From Bacteroidales bacterium (lineage in GTDB: Bacteria; Bacteroidota; Bacteroidia; Bacteroidales; GCA-2748055), in the NCBI GenBank assembly GCA_029210585.1, contig JARGFP010000007.1, forward strand, positions 96,358-160,357: a stretch of 64,000 bases of DNA, read 5' to 3'. A program made the position numbers and the translations under genes. The number at the start of each line of letters is the position of its first letter. The stretch's first letter is position 1. The notes under the pieces are model-generated. The model was not told the origin of the DNA. It saw nothing but the letters and a program-made list of their open reading frames with translations, and made no database searches. Of this stretch, positions 38,060 through 47,299 are shown piece after piece.

Positions 38060-41000
38060 ATGAAAAGGATTCTAATGAGCATTGCCTTTTTTGGTATCAG
38101 TCTGGGGCTGTTTGCCCAGGCGCGTTCCATAACAGGTAACGTAACACTTGCAGAGGACGGTTCTCCGCTGCCAGGTGTAAGTGTTGTTGCTGCCGGTACT
38201 ACGGTTGGTGCCATTACCGATTTCGACGGGAATTACGCCATTGATGTTCCTGCCACAGCAACAGTATTGCGATTCACTTTTGTCGGTCTCCAAACCGAGG
38301 AAGTTGAGATTGGCAACCAAACTGTTATCAATGTTGCTATGGTTCCCAGTACGGAGCATATTGAAGAAGTATTGGTTGTCGCCTATGGTACTTCTACAAA
38401 AGAATCTTTTACCGGTTCTGCCGTTGTTGTTGATGCTGATGAGATCGGGAGACGCCAGGTATCTGATATATCGAATGCATTAGCAGGCGCAGTTTCTGGT
38501 GTCCAAACCCTGAATAGTAACGGTCAGCCAGGTACCTCTTCAACGATACGTATCAGAGGTGTTGGATCAATCAATGCCGGTACAAGTCCGCTGATTGTTC
38601 TTGATGGTGTTCCATTCGATGGTGATCTGTCATCTATCAATCCGGCTGACATTAAGTCCACTACGATTTTGAAGGATGCTGCTTCAACGGCCCTTTATGG
38701 TGCGCGTGGTGCAAACGGTATTATTATGATCACCACGAAATCAGGGGTTCCCGGAAAATCAAAAATATCGTTAGATTACAAAAGAGGTGTCAACTCGCGT
38801 GCCGTTAAGAACTACGAGGTTCTGACCAGTCCGCAAAACTATACCGAAACAGCATACCAGGCCATATATAATGCTGGTATTTACAATCTTGATTATACTC
38901 CCGCTGAAGCACATGCATATGCGAATAATAATATCATGACCGAATCAGCCGGCGGATACGGATATCAGATATATACGATTCCTGAAGGAGAGTATCTTGT
39001 TGGCAGCAATGGTAAACTTAATCCCAGTGCAACATTGGGTTATAGTGATGGAGAGTATTATTATACGCCGGATAATTGGGCAGATGAAACCTTCATGAAT
39101 AATCAAAGAGAAGAAGTTAACCTTGCAGTGTCCGGAGGTAATGAAACAAGTACCTACCGTATTTCACTCGGAAACTTAAGAGACGAGGGTATTGTTCCTA
39201 GTTCCGCATTTTCAAGAACTTCAGTCCAGTTTAAAGGAGATCACCAGGTAAAAAAATGGTTAAAAGTTGGAGCAAATGTTAATTATAATAACATAGTAAG
39301 TGATTATCCCGGTGAACAAACCCGTACTACATCCAGTGGTAACGCATTTTTTGTTGCAAATTTTATTGCACCTGTTTATCCTCTCTATGTGCGCGAAGCT
39401 GAAACGCAGGATATCTTGTTAAACAATGGTCGTAAGGTGTATGATTATGGAGATGGCGTGAGTACTAATTTTGACAGAACATTTATGTCTATCGCGAACC
39501 CATCAGGGGACTTGCTTTATAACAAGACAGATTACCTCATGGGCATTGTGAACAGTAATGCTTATGCTGAGCTAACTCCTCTCCGGGGATTAACCATTAC
39601 TGCACGCTATGGTTTAAATGTCGACAATACACGTTACAACGACATGGGGAATGCATATATGGGACAGAGTGCTGCTTATGGCGGTACTGCATATCAGAGC
39701 CAGACAGAAGTAAAAGGTTTTAACCAGCAATATGTAGCAAATTATGTGGCAGAGCTGGATGGAGGTCACGGCCTTGACCTTACTGCTGGTTACGATGGAT
39801 ATAGCTATAATTTTACCCGTATAGCCGGTAGCGGTCAGAACTTATATAATCCCGAAAGCTATTTTCTAAGCAATGTAATTGATGCAAAGGACCATAGCGG
39901 ATATAAGAATGAGTATGTTACCAAGGGTTATTTTGCCAGGGCAAATTACTCATTCATGTCTAAGTACTATGCCAGTTTAACTTACAGACGGGATGCATCC
40001 TCACGCTTCCATCCTGATAATCGTTGGGGTGACTTCTGGTCATTAAGTGGAGCCTGGAACCTGAGCTCAGAATCATTCATGTCGGCTTCCTGGATTAACC
40101 TTTTAAAATTAAAAGCTTCTTACGGAGAACAAGGTAACGACAACCTGGGTGGTGGTGCTGCATATTATGCCTACCAGGACCAGTGGAATGTAACCGGAGC
40201 TGATGGCGTTTTTTCTGATGGATCACTGGCATACAAGGGTAATCCTGATTTAACCTGGGAAACATCAACATCTTACAACATCGGAGCTGATTTTACATTC
40301 TTTAATTATGCGCTTTCAGGTACAATAGAATATTTTGGCAGAACTGCAAAAGACATGTTGTACTATAAACCTGTACAAGGTAGTGTGGGTTATCCTGAGC
40401 TTCCAATGAATGTTGGTTCGATGACAAATTCAGGTTTAGAAATATCCGTTCAGGCAAACCTTATCAGAACGGAGAATATTACCTGGGAGATTAACGCAAA
40501 TACCAGCCTGATTAAGAATACAATCAATGAATTGCATCCGGATCTGGAAGGCGAGTTAATTGATGGCTCCTATATCTATAGTGAAGGTGAATCCCGTTAC
40601 AGAATGTACCTGGTGGATTATGCCGGGGTTGATGCTGCGACAGGTGAAGCGCTTTACTGGGCCCAGGATTCTACTGGTGCAGCTATCACAACTACTGATT
40701 ACAGGACTGCAGAAGACTATAAAATTGCCTCTGAAGATTTGCTGCCAAAAGCATATGGCGGATTTGGTACCACAATAACGGCATTTGGTTTCGACGCGTC
40801 TATTCAGTGTTCGTACCAGGTGGGCGGATTAATCTATGATTCCGGATACAGGAGATTAATGCATGGAGGAACAACCAGTTTTGCGGGAAATAATTGGCAT
40901 AAAGATATCTACGATGCCTGGACGGAAGAGAACACAACATCTGATATTCCTCGTTTGAATTCAAATGACAGGTTCGCAAACTCTTCGTCCACCCGTTGGC

Positions 41001-41233
41001 TGACAAGCTCGAATTATCTGAGCTTGAATAATATAACCGTCGGATATTCATTGCCAGCGACCATGCTTTCAAGAGTTCAAATCACACAACTGCGTGTTTA
41101 TGCGGCTGCCGATAATGTTGCATTACTTTCAGCACGTAAAGGGTTGGATCCTCGTCAGAGCTATACCACAGCTACAACAGCGCGTTATACGCCGATTCGA
41201 ACGATTTCTGCCGGTATTCAATTAACATTTTAA
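38060..41233 (+). CDS. SusC/RagA-family TonB-dependent outer-membrane transporter
   Basis: The 1057-residue protein has the same plan as the divergent SusC: signal peptide ending LGLFAQA, carboxypeptidase-like regulatory domain (DGSPLPGVSVVAAGTT, about 30-100), TonB-box region IEEVLVVAYGTSTKESF, plug with GAVSGVQTLNS and STALYGARGANGIIMITTK, then a beta-barrel ending ISAGIQLTF. The two barrels look only distantly related, so the operons are not a recent duplication. The coding sequence looks more AT-rich than most of the window. Confidence 0.94.
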   Translation: MKRILMSIAFFGISLGLFAQARSITGNVTLAEDGSPLPGVSVVAAGTTVGAITDFDGNYAIDVPATATVLRFTFVGLQTEEVEIGNQTVINVAMVPSTEHIEEVLVVAYGTSTKESFTGSAVVVDADEIGRRQVSDISNALAGAVSGVQTLNSNGQPGTSSTIRIRGVGSINAGTSPLIVLDGVPFDGDLSSINPADIKSTTILKDAASTALYGARGANGIIMITTKSGVPGKSKISLDYKRGVNSRAVKNYEVLTSPQNYTETAYQAIYNAGIYNLDYTPAEAHAYANNNIMTESAGGYGYQIYTIPEGEYLVGSNGKLNPSATLGYSDGEYYYTPDNWADETFMNNQREEVNLAVSGGNETSTYRISLGNLRDEGIVPSSAFSRTSVQFKGDHQVKKWLKVGANVNYNNIVSDYPGEQTRTTSSGNAFFVANFIAPVYPLYVREAETQDILLNNGRKVYDYGDGVSTNFDRTFMSIANPSGDLLYNKTDYLMGIVNSNAYAELTPLRGLTITARYGLNVDNTRYNDMGNAYMGQSAAYGGTAYQSQTEVKGFNQQYVANYVAELDGGHGLDLTAGYDGYSYNFTRIAGSGQNLYNPESYFLSNVIDAKDHSGYKNEYVTKGYFARANYSFMSKYYASLTYRRDASSRFHPDNRWGDFWSLSGAWNLSSESFMSASWINLLKLKASYGEQGNDNLGGGAAYYAYQDQWNVTGADGVFSDGSLAYKGNPDLTWETSTSYNIGADFTFFNYALSGTIEYFGRTAKDMLYYKPVQGSVGYPELPMNVGSMTNSGLEISVQANLIRTENITWEINANTSLIKNTINELHPDLEGELIDGSYIYSEGESRYRMYLVDYAGVDAATGEALYWAQDSTGAAITTTDYRTAEDYKIASEDLLPKAYGGFGTTITAFGFDASIQCSYQVGGLIYDSGYRRLMHGGTTSFAGNNWHKDIYDAWTEENTTSDIPRLNSNDRFANSSSTRWLTSSNYLSLNNITVGYSLPATMLSRVQITQLRVYAAADNVALLSARKGLDPRQSYTTATTARYTPIRTISAGIQLTF

Positions 41234-41242
41234 TTAAAATCG

Positions 41243-42850
41243 ATGATAATGAAGAGAAATTATATATATGCTATAGTAGCATTATTTGTCTTTGCACTAG
41301 TTGGATGTGAAGACCTGGATACACTTCCGGAAGGAGGTACAGTTACTTCCTCACAGAAGGAAGAGGTACTTGAAAATAATTCTGAAAGGGCTGAAGCCGG
41401 TGTGAATGGAATTTTTGCAAAATTCTCGGAATACATGCCCAATGAAACCGCTTTGGGTGCAAGTCGTCATAACGACTTCGGTTATCCAAGTGTGATGTTT
41501 TTTACCGATGCCAATGGCTACGATATGGCTTCTGCCGATGTTGGTTATAACTGGTTGGGCAATAGCCTGGAGTATGCAGACCGTAGTTATACATCTTATG
41601 AAAGTCAGATGGTCTGGAATAACATGTACGCGATTATCAGTACTTCAAATAATGTTATTGCTTCAATTCCGAGGGATACTGAAGATCCGCTCGCACAATT
41701 CTACCTGGCTCAGGGTTTAGCTGTCAGGTCTTTTAGCTATCTGGTATTGGCGCAATTATATCAATTTAACTATGTTGGTAATGAAACAGAACCCTGTGTA
41801 CCGATTATTACCGATAAGAACATGGAAGAGGTTGCGCTGACAGGTGCTGAGCGTGCGACAGTAGAAGAAGTATATACCCAGATTGAAGGTGATATTGACG
41901 CAGCGATAAGTTTATTGGATTCTGCAAGTACTGCAGGAGTGATACGCGCCGACAAACGTTATATAAGTCTCGCAGTAGCTCATGGTATTCGTGCCAGAAT
42001 GAATCTTGCTATGCAAAATTGGGTTGAAGCAGCGACCGATGCAACGAGTGCAATTGAGGTATCATCGGCTGCACCATCAAGCATCGAAGACGCCAGTAAA
42101 CCTGCCTTCATGTCAGTTGAGGAATCAAACTGGATGTGGGGAATTATTATTGCAGAAACTGATGATGTGGTAAATTCAGGTATTGTAAACTGGATTTCTC
42201 ATATGGGTTCACTTAACTGGGGCTATGCCAACTATTCCGGAGGAATGTCCATTAACAAAAAGTTATTTGAATCAATTCCTGAATCAGATGCAAGAAAGGG
42301 TTGGTGGATTGATGAAAACCTGGAATCACCCAACTTAAATGATCAAGAAGCTGAATGGATGATTAATACGGGTTACCGGCCTTATGTACAAGTTAAATTT
42401 GCTCCCTATAAATACGAAGTAGGTACCACGGTTAATGGAAACGATGTGCCTTTGATGAGAATCGAAGAAATGTATTTGATAAAGGCTGAAGCAGAAGCAA
42501 TGTCAGGTGGTGGATCAATAGCGCTGGTAGATTTTATTACCACTTATCGTGATGAATCCTACATTTGCCCAGCTATAACACCGGAAGAAATCCAGGAAGA
42601 GGTATTTAAACATCGTAGAATCGAGTTATGGGGCGAAGGCTTAAACTGGTTCGACGTGATGCGTCTGAACAAGGATGTGGATCGCAGGGGCGGAGCATTC
42701 CCTGATGCTACCATGGTATTTAATATTCCTGCAGGAAGTGATATTCTATTGTGGAGAATTCCAGAAGCTGAAATTCAGTCAAATCCACTCCTGGACGAAA
42801 GTGATAACAACCCTGCTGCACCAGCTCCAGAACCGGTTACAGACCTTTAA
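41243..42850 (+). CDS. RagB/SusD-family nutrient-binding lipoprotein
   Basis: This 535-residue partner of the preceding SusC has a signal peptide (MKRNYIYAIVALFVFALVGC from the second ATG at 41249) with acidic EDL after the lipobox. The family pattern continues with tetratricopeptide-like helices (AQFYLAQGLAVRSFSYLVLAQLY in two blocks) and the C-terminal motif EVFKHRRIELWGEGLNWFDVMRL, a hallmark of RagB/SusD. It starts 9 bp after the susC stop. Unlike the SusD of operon 1 it belongs to the classical RagB/SusD branch. Confidence 0.93.
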   Translation: MIMKRNYIYAIVALFVFALVGCEDLDTLPEGGTVTSSQKEEVLENNSERAEAGVNGIFAKFSEYMPNETALGASRHNDFGYPSVMFFTDANGYDMASADVGYNWLGNSLEYADRSYTSYESQMVWNNMYAIISTSNNVIASIPRDTEDPLAQFYLAQGLAVRSFSYLVLAQLYQFNYVGNETEPCVPIITDKNMEEVALTGAERATVEEVYTQIEGDIDAAISLLDSASTAGVIRADKRYISLAVAHGIRARMNLAMQNWVEAATDATSAIEVSSAAPSSIEDASKPAFMSVEESNWMWGIIIAETDDVVNSGIVNWISHMGSLNWGYANYSGGMSINKKLFESIPESDARKGWWIDENLESPNLNDQEAEWMINTGYRPYVQVKFAPYKYEVGTTVNGNDVPLMRIEEMYLIKAEAEAMSGGGSIALVDFITTYRDESYICPAITPEEIQEEVFKHRRIELWGEGLNWFDVMRLNKDVDRRGGAFPDATMVFNIPAGSDILLWRIPEAEIQSNPLLDESDNNPAAPAPEPVTDL

Positions 42851-42874
42851 TGTTTAACATTTTAAATTTGAAAT

Positions 42875-43801
42875 ATGAAATCTAATAGATTATATATTGC
42901 AGTTATTATTCTTGCTGCAGCCTTTTTTACGGGCTGTGAAGAATATGTGGACACCGTTACTCCCGGCGAATCATTTGATGATGATTATGCCGTAAGATTT
43001 CTTTCAAGCAACCCTAAAGTCTGGGAATTAGATCCAATCGGAGATTTAACGTTTGCCCTTACGGTAACCAGGGATAATAAGGGTACAGCTATTGAAGTTC
43101 CTTTGACAGAAGTGGCAGATACTTCAGATGTTTTTACGGTACCTTCCTCACTTTCTTTTGCAGCCGATGAGGATACAGTAACTCTGGTTGTAACAATGGA
43201 CGCTTCTGCCGATAAAGGTGTGGTGTATGGTTTGGAGATTGAAGTTGCTGAGGACTTCAGTAAAAATCCCTATAAAATTGACATGCCTTCATACAGCGGA
43301 GAAATCGCAATCTCTGTTTGGTCAACTCTGGGTACTGTGCAGTTTTACGACGCATTCTCCTTCTATTCTGTTGCCGAAGTTACTTTGGAACAAAATGGCG
43401 ATAATACCAATGTATATAGAATTACATCACCCTATAAGGAAGATATCCTTACAGAAGCAGAATGGGGTGATTGGATCGGTGGTACCACACAGGATAAAAT
43501 TGTCTTTACTGTAGGTGATGATAATACTGTTACCTGGGAAGGGTTCTATTATACAAACCTGATCTATCAGGCAGTTAGTGGCCAGGAGATCAAAGCCTAT
43601 GAAGTTGCAGAATTAGGAGCTGACCCGGTAGATCCTAATGTTGCTGTTTACGATGGAGCTGATATCCAGTATCTCGAACTGCATCCATATTTCTATATTG
43701 ACGGAGTGGGTGGATATGGAGAGTATGCTGTTTACCTGGGCATGCCCGGATACGACCTGGCAGGCGCAATAGATGTTCCTCTATTTGTTAGTACTGATTA
43801 A
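42875..43801 (+). CDS. Surface lipoprotein of Sus-like operon 2
   Basis: A 308-residue lipoprotein with signal MKSNRLYIAVIILAAAFFTGC and acidic EEY after the Cys. The mature part begins with an Ig-like domain (about 40-145: FALTVTRDNKGTAIEVPL, then DEDTVTLVVTMDASADKG), followed by a second beta-rich region with many Tyr and Trp residues. It is not recognisably homologous to SusE or SusF but occupies their place, 24 bp behind susD. It is the last gene before a strong terminator. Confidence 0.75.
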   Translation: MKSNRLYIAVIILAAAFFTGCEEYVDTVTPGESFDDDYAVRFLSSNPKVWELDPIGDLTFALTVTRDNKGTAIEVPLTEVADTSDVFTVPSSLSFAADEDTVTLVVTMDASADKGVVYGLEIEVAEDFSKNPYKIDMPSYSGEIAISVWSTLGTVQFYDAFSFYSVAEVTLEQNGDNTNVYRITSPYKEDILTEAEWGDWIGGTTQDKIVFTVGDDNTVTWEGFYYTNLIYQAVSGQEIKAYEVAELGADPVDPNVAVYDGADIQYLELHPYFYIDGVGGYGEYAVYLGMPGYDLAGAIDVPLFVSTD

Positions 43802-43817
43802 GAAATCTTCGTTTTAA

Positions 43818-43861
43818 TAAAACAGGAGGAGAACATTACTGGTTTTCCTCCTGTTTTTTTT
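43818..43861 (+). terminator. Rho-independent terminator of Sus-like operon 2
   Basis: An inverted repeat AACAGGAGGA (43821-43830) pairs with TCCTCCTGTT (43846-43855), followed by a run of T to 43861. It lies 20 bp behind the last stop codon. Confidence 0.85.
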
Positions 43862-43881
43862 ACGACATCTTACAACACTGA

Positions 43882-46800
43882 TCAGTAGACTACTCTAACA
43901 ACTTGTTTGCTCCCGTAGCCAAAGAAATGCAGTAGGTAAATGCCTTGTTCACTAAACGGTATTTCATTATGCCCGGGCTGGACTTCCCTGACATACATCA
44001 CGCGTCCAAGCGATGAAATAATGTTAACTTCCGCTGCCACCTCCAGGGTGTTCTCGATCACGATGGTGGTTGGACTGTTCCGGAAAGAGACAAAGGTAAA
44101 GTCGCCCCTGCTCATGGTGTATCCCTTGTCATCGCTGATCCTGTTAATGCATTGGTTTTCACTTACAGAAGCAGCAGTATACAAGCCATTTCTCGAGATG
44201 ATCAGCGGACTGACCAGGCCTGCTGCACCCGGGATCGGCTCCCCGTTTCGATACCACTGAATGCCGGCAAAATTATTGCTGTTCTCCACTGTAAGTACCG
44301 TATATCCGAAATCATTCGTCGCAGCAGTGAGTTTCGGCGCATCCGGCAGCTTCTCAGTAAGAAACAACCGGTTGGATTCCCTGCTGCCACATTGATTTTC
44401 CGTCATCACTTCTACAAAATCGGCGTTGTCCCCCACCCTGATCAGCACTGTATCCTGTTCATCGTCTCCAACAATATCCCAGTCGTTGTTGACCGCCCAG
44501 CGATACGTGTGTCCGGGCAAGGGATCTATATAAAACTGTTGCTCCGAATCCTGGCAGGGCGGCACTTTATCTGTCCTGATCTGTTCTGGTTCAGGCACAT
44601 CCAGTACCTGAACATCCAATGCGAGCTGGTTCCCTGTACCACAGGCATTCTGACCCTCTACCGTCACCACACCTGAAACATCACGTGCCTTCAGTGAGAT
44701 TGTTGGAAGATCGCTGATGCCGGTCCAGAGCGCCGGTTTCCCCCAGGTATAGGTGGCGCCGTCCAGGATATCCGTGGCGAACGAAGTTGCAACACCATCG
44801 CAGATAATGGAATCCCCTGTTATCATCGTAAGCTCGGGAGGTGCATCCAGCGGACGAATCAACTGTTCGGCCACCAGACCTTCACCGCACCTGTTATGGG
44901 ACTGTACCTGCAACAGATCATCCGCTGTTTCAACAGAAAGTTCAATCCCATTGAAGGTAGTTGACTGGGTCATCCATTGCTGCTGAGAACTCCATTCGAA
45001 CTCAGCTCCCTCTTCACCCAGCGCAAAATAAGGTGAAACCGTATTCTCGCAGGGAAAGAGATTACCAAGCAATTCCACTTCCCCCCCAGGTGCCACGGTG
45101 CAGTATCGTGCCATGAATCCTGCCTCTGTATTGGCATCATCAGATCTGAATATGACCAGCATGTTTCCTCCCGTTGATTGAATCAACGTATCTGTATCAG
45201 TAAGTGCACCACTGAATTGGGCCAGCAACGGATCACTCTCTTTGTCTCCATCATAGATTGTTAAAAGATCCTTGCCTTGTTCCGTGTTGAAATGGTCGAA
45301 ATAGAATGAGACAGGCAGGCCATTCTCCGGTTGGATCATCCATTTTACGTCCATGTTATCCAGGTACCGGCTCGCCGAGGTCAGCAACACCTCACCGTTG
45401 GATCCTGTCTTGAGGATTTCACCACTGGCAACATACTCATTTGTGAGTCCCGAAACGGTTACTCCATAAGACTGTGTTTCATTTTCAAGAAAAAACTTAT
45501 GGGAAACTTCCAATGTGTAATAGCCCTGCAGTGGTGTTTCCACCAGGATCTGTTCCACATTGTCGAGGTTATTGTCACCCCGCGTTGCAGGTTGTCCAGG
45601 ATTGGCAGGGTCGAGTCTGAAAGGCCGGAATACCTGTCCGTCGATTTGTCGTACAAGTCTTATATCCAGATCATTGACAAGTATTCTGCCAACAGGATCC
45701 AGTGCAATACCGGGTACTTCTCCGGCCGGATCGGTCCAGGCCATGGTGATTTTCAGGGACGTCTCTCCAGTAGAGTAATATGAATATTCATTGACTGAAG
45801 TTTCCTGCAATGTGTCGGAAAAGAAGATTGATGTGTCGGACCCGGAAATCAGATCTGCAGCAGATGCTGCATTTATCAATCCCCATCCGTACTGGTAATC
45901 CGGTCCCGGGTTTCCTGCATCGTCGGCAGTGTGCAATACAAGTGATTTCAGCATGGAAGCATACATATAGGTGCCATACAGATCATGGTAATGTTCCTGC
46001 AGCAAGGCAAGGGAGCCTGCGACATTGGGGCTTGCCATGGAGGTACCGGTGCTCGCGGCATAACTGTCATCCCTGCTGGAACTCGCCGATAGCAGTCCTA
46101 CACCATTGCCGACAATATCTGGTTTGATCCTCCCGTCATCGGTGGGTCCGAACACTGAAAAGGAGGCGACCGAAACATCAGAAGGTTTCGAATAGCCAGC
46201 GGGTATATCGTCCACCGCGCCCACCGTAAGAATATTTTTTGAAGTACCCTGTGTCCCGATACAGTCATAACTTCCGTTTCCATCCCTGTCACGTACCTCT
46301 GTACTTGATACCCAGCTGCCTCTGGACCATACGAAATGAGTTGTACCGGATGCTGGTCCTTCTCCCCTGTCGTTGCCGGCAGATTTGACGATCAGGAACT
46401 TCGGGTAATCGTAAGCAATCTCGTCCCAGAACCGGGCATCCTGACCGTAAAATCCAAAATTGTAATCTTCTGTCTTGCTGATGCTTTCGTCACCGTACCA
46501 TTCCCACCGGTTCTTTTCGTTGTTGTATTCCCATCCCTGGATATAGCCATAAGAGTGGTTGGAAATCAGCATCCCCATTTGTGCAGCAGAACGCATCTCG
46601 GAATTATCCCCGTCCCAGTCGTAACTGTCAATAATACTCTTGCCGGCCATTCCCCGCGCGTCGCTGCGTATTCCGGCAGCAGCAATGGTACCTGCCACGT
46701 GGGTGGCATGGAAAATCACTTCTTCTGCATTGTCAATGGTACGGGCCCTGGATTCAAATTCTTTGTGCGAAGTCCGCACGTGGCCGCCATCCCACACCCC

Positions 46801-47148
46801 GACAACGATTCCGGAGCCATCCAGGTCCAGGCCTAGTTCCCCGTCCTGCCACAATTTGTTCGTGGATGTGGTTTTTGCGGCATTCAGGTTATGGGTGGTG
46901 TAATATTCAGGCTGACCCAGTTTTGATATCCGGCGTATCTCATGGATGGTCCCGTCTTCATACACAACCCGGATGGGGATGCCATTTTCCCGGGCGAATG
47001 CTTCTGCATACTGTTTGTCGGAATCCGGGGGTGTTTGCTGAATGGTCGCCCTGCGCTGCATTACGGACTGCGCGCCAATGATTCCTTCCTGACCGGATAC
47101 CAGTATCGCGGAGAACAGGAATGCTATAATAAGATTAATTTTGTTCAT
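43882..47148 (-). CDS. Secreted subtilisin-like protease (S8) with T9SS sorting domain
   Basis: A secreted protease of 1088 residues from ATG 47148 (MNKINLIIAFLFSAILVSGQ; the frame is open to 47211 but only this start exposes the signal peptide). The catalytic triad is visible in VVGVWDGGHVRTSHKEF (Asp), HATHVAGTIAAAGI (His) and GTSMASPNVAGSLAL (Ser), within about 115-430. Next comes a beta-sandwich P-like domain (about 450-585), a CUB-like domain (about 600-690), PKD/Ig-like repeats, and a C-terminal type A T9SS signal (SSLGRVMYVREVQPG, then GIYLLHFFGYGS). It is therefore exported through the type IX pathway to the surface or medium. Confidence 0.92.
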   Translation of the reverse strand: MNKINLIIAFLFSAILVSGQEGIIGAQSVMQRRATIQQTPPDSDKQYAEAFARENGIPIRVVYEDGTIHEIRRISKLGQPEYYTTHNLNAAKTTSTNKLWQDGELGLDLDGSGIVVGVWDGGHVRTSHKEFESRARTIDNAEEVIFHATHVAGTIAAAGIRSDARGMAGKSIIDSYDWDGDNSEMRSAAQMGMLISNHSYGYIQGWEYNNEKNRWEWYGDESISKTEDYNFGFYGQDARFWDEIAYDYPKFLIVKSAGNDRGEGPASGTTHFVWSRGSWVSSTEVRDRDGNGSYDCIGTQGTSKNILTVGAVDDIPAGYSKPSDVSVASFSVFGPTDDGRIKPDIVGNGVGLLSASSSRDDSYAASTGTSMASPNVAGSLALLQEHYHDLYGTYMYASMLKSLVLHTADDAGNPGPDYQYGWGLINAASAADLISGSDTSIFFSDTLQETSVNEYSYYSTGETSLKITMAWTDPAGEVPGIALDPVGRILVNDLDIRLVRQIDGQVFRPFRLDPANPGQPATRGDNNLDNVEQILVETPLQGYYTLEVSHKFFLENETQSYGVTVSGLTNEYVASGEILKTGSNGEVLLTSASRYLDNMDVKWMIQPENGLPVSFYFDHFNTEQGKDLLTIYDGDKESDPLLAQFSGALTDTDTLIQSTGGNMLVIFRSDDANTEAGFMARYCTVAPGGEVELLGNLFPCENTVSPYFALGEEGAEFEWSSQQQWMTQSTTFNGIELSVETADDLLQVQSHNRCGEGLVAEQLIRPLDAPPELTMITGDSIICDGVATSFATDILDGATYTWGKPALWTGISDLPTISLKARDVSGVVTVEGQNACGTGNQLALDVQVLDVPEPEQIRTDKVPPCQDSEQQFYIDPLPGHTYRWAVNNDWDIVGDDEQDTVLIRVGDNADFVEVMTENQCGSRESNRLFLTEKLPDAPKLTAATNDFGYTVLTVENSNNFAGIQWYRNGEPIPGAAGLVSPLIISRNGLYTAASVSENQCINRISDDKGYTMSRGDFTFVSFRNSPTTIVIENTLEVAAEVNIISSLGRVMYVREVQPGHNEIPFSEQGIYLLHFFGYGSKQVVRVVY

Positions 47149-47299
47149 CCTGGAATTCGTAACTCGCCACATGTGACATCTTTCAGATACACTGTCCCTC
47201 CTATCTGTCAACCCTGACTTTTCATCCTGCAGATATCAACCTGCCCTGCTTCACTACAAAATTAATCATTCCCAGTGATCTTGCGGCAACGCTTCGTTA

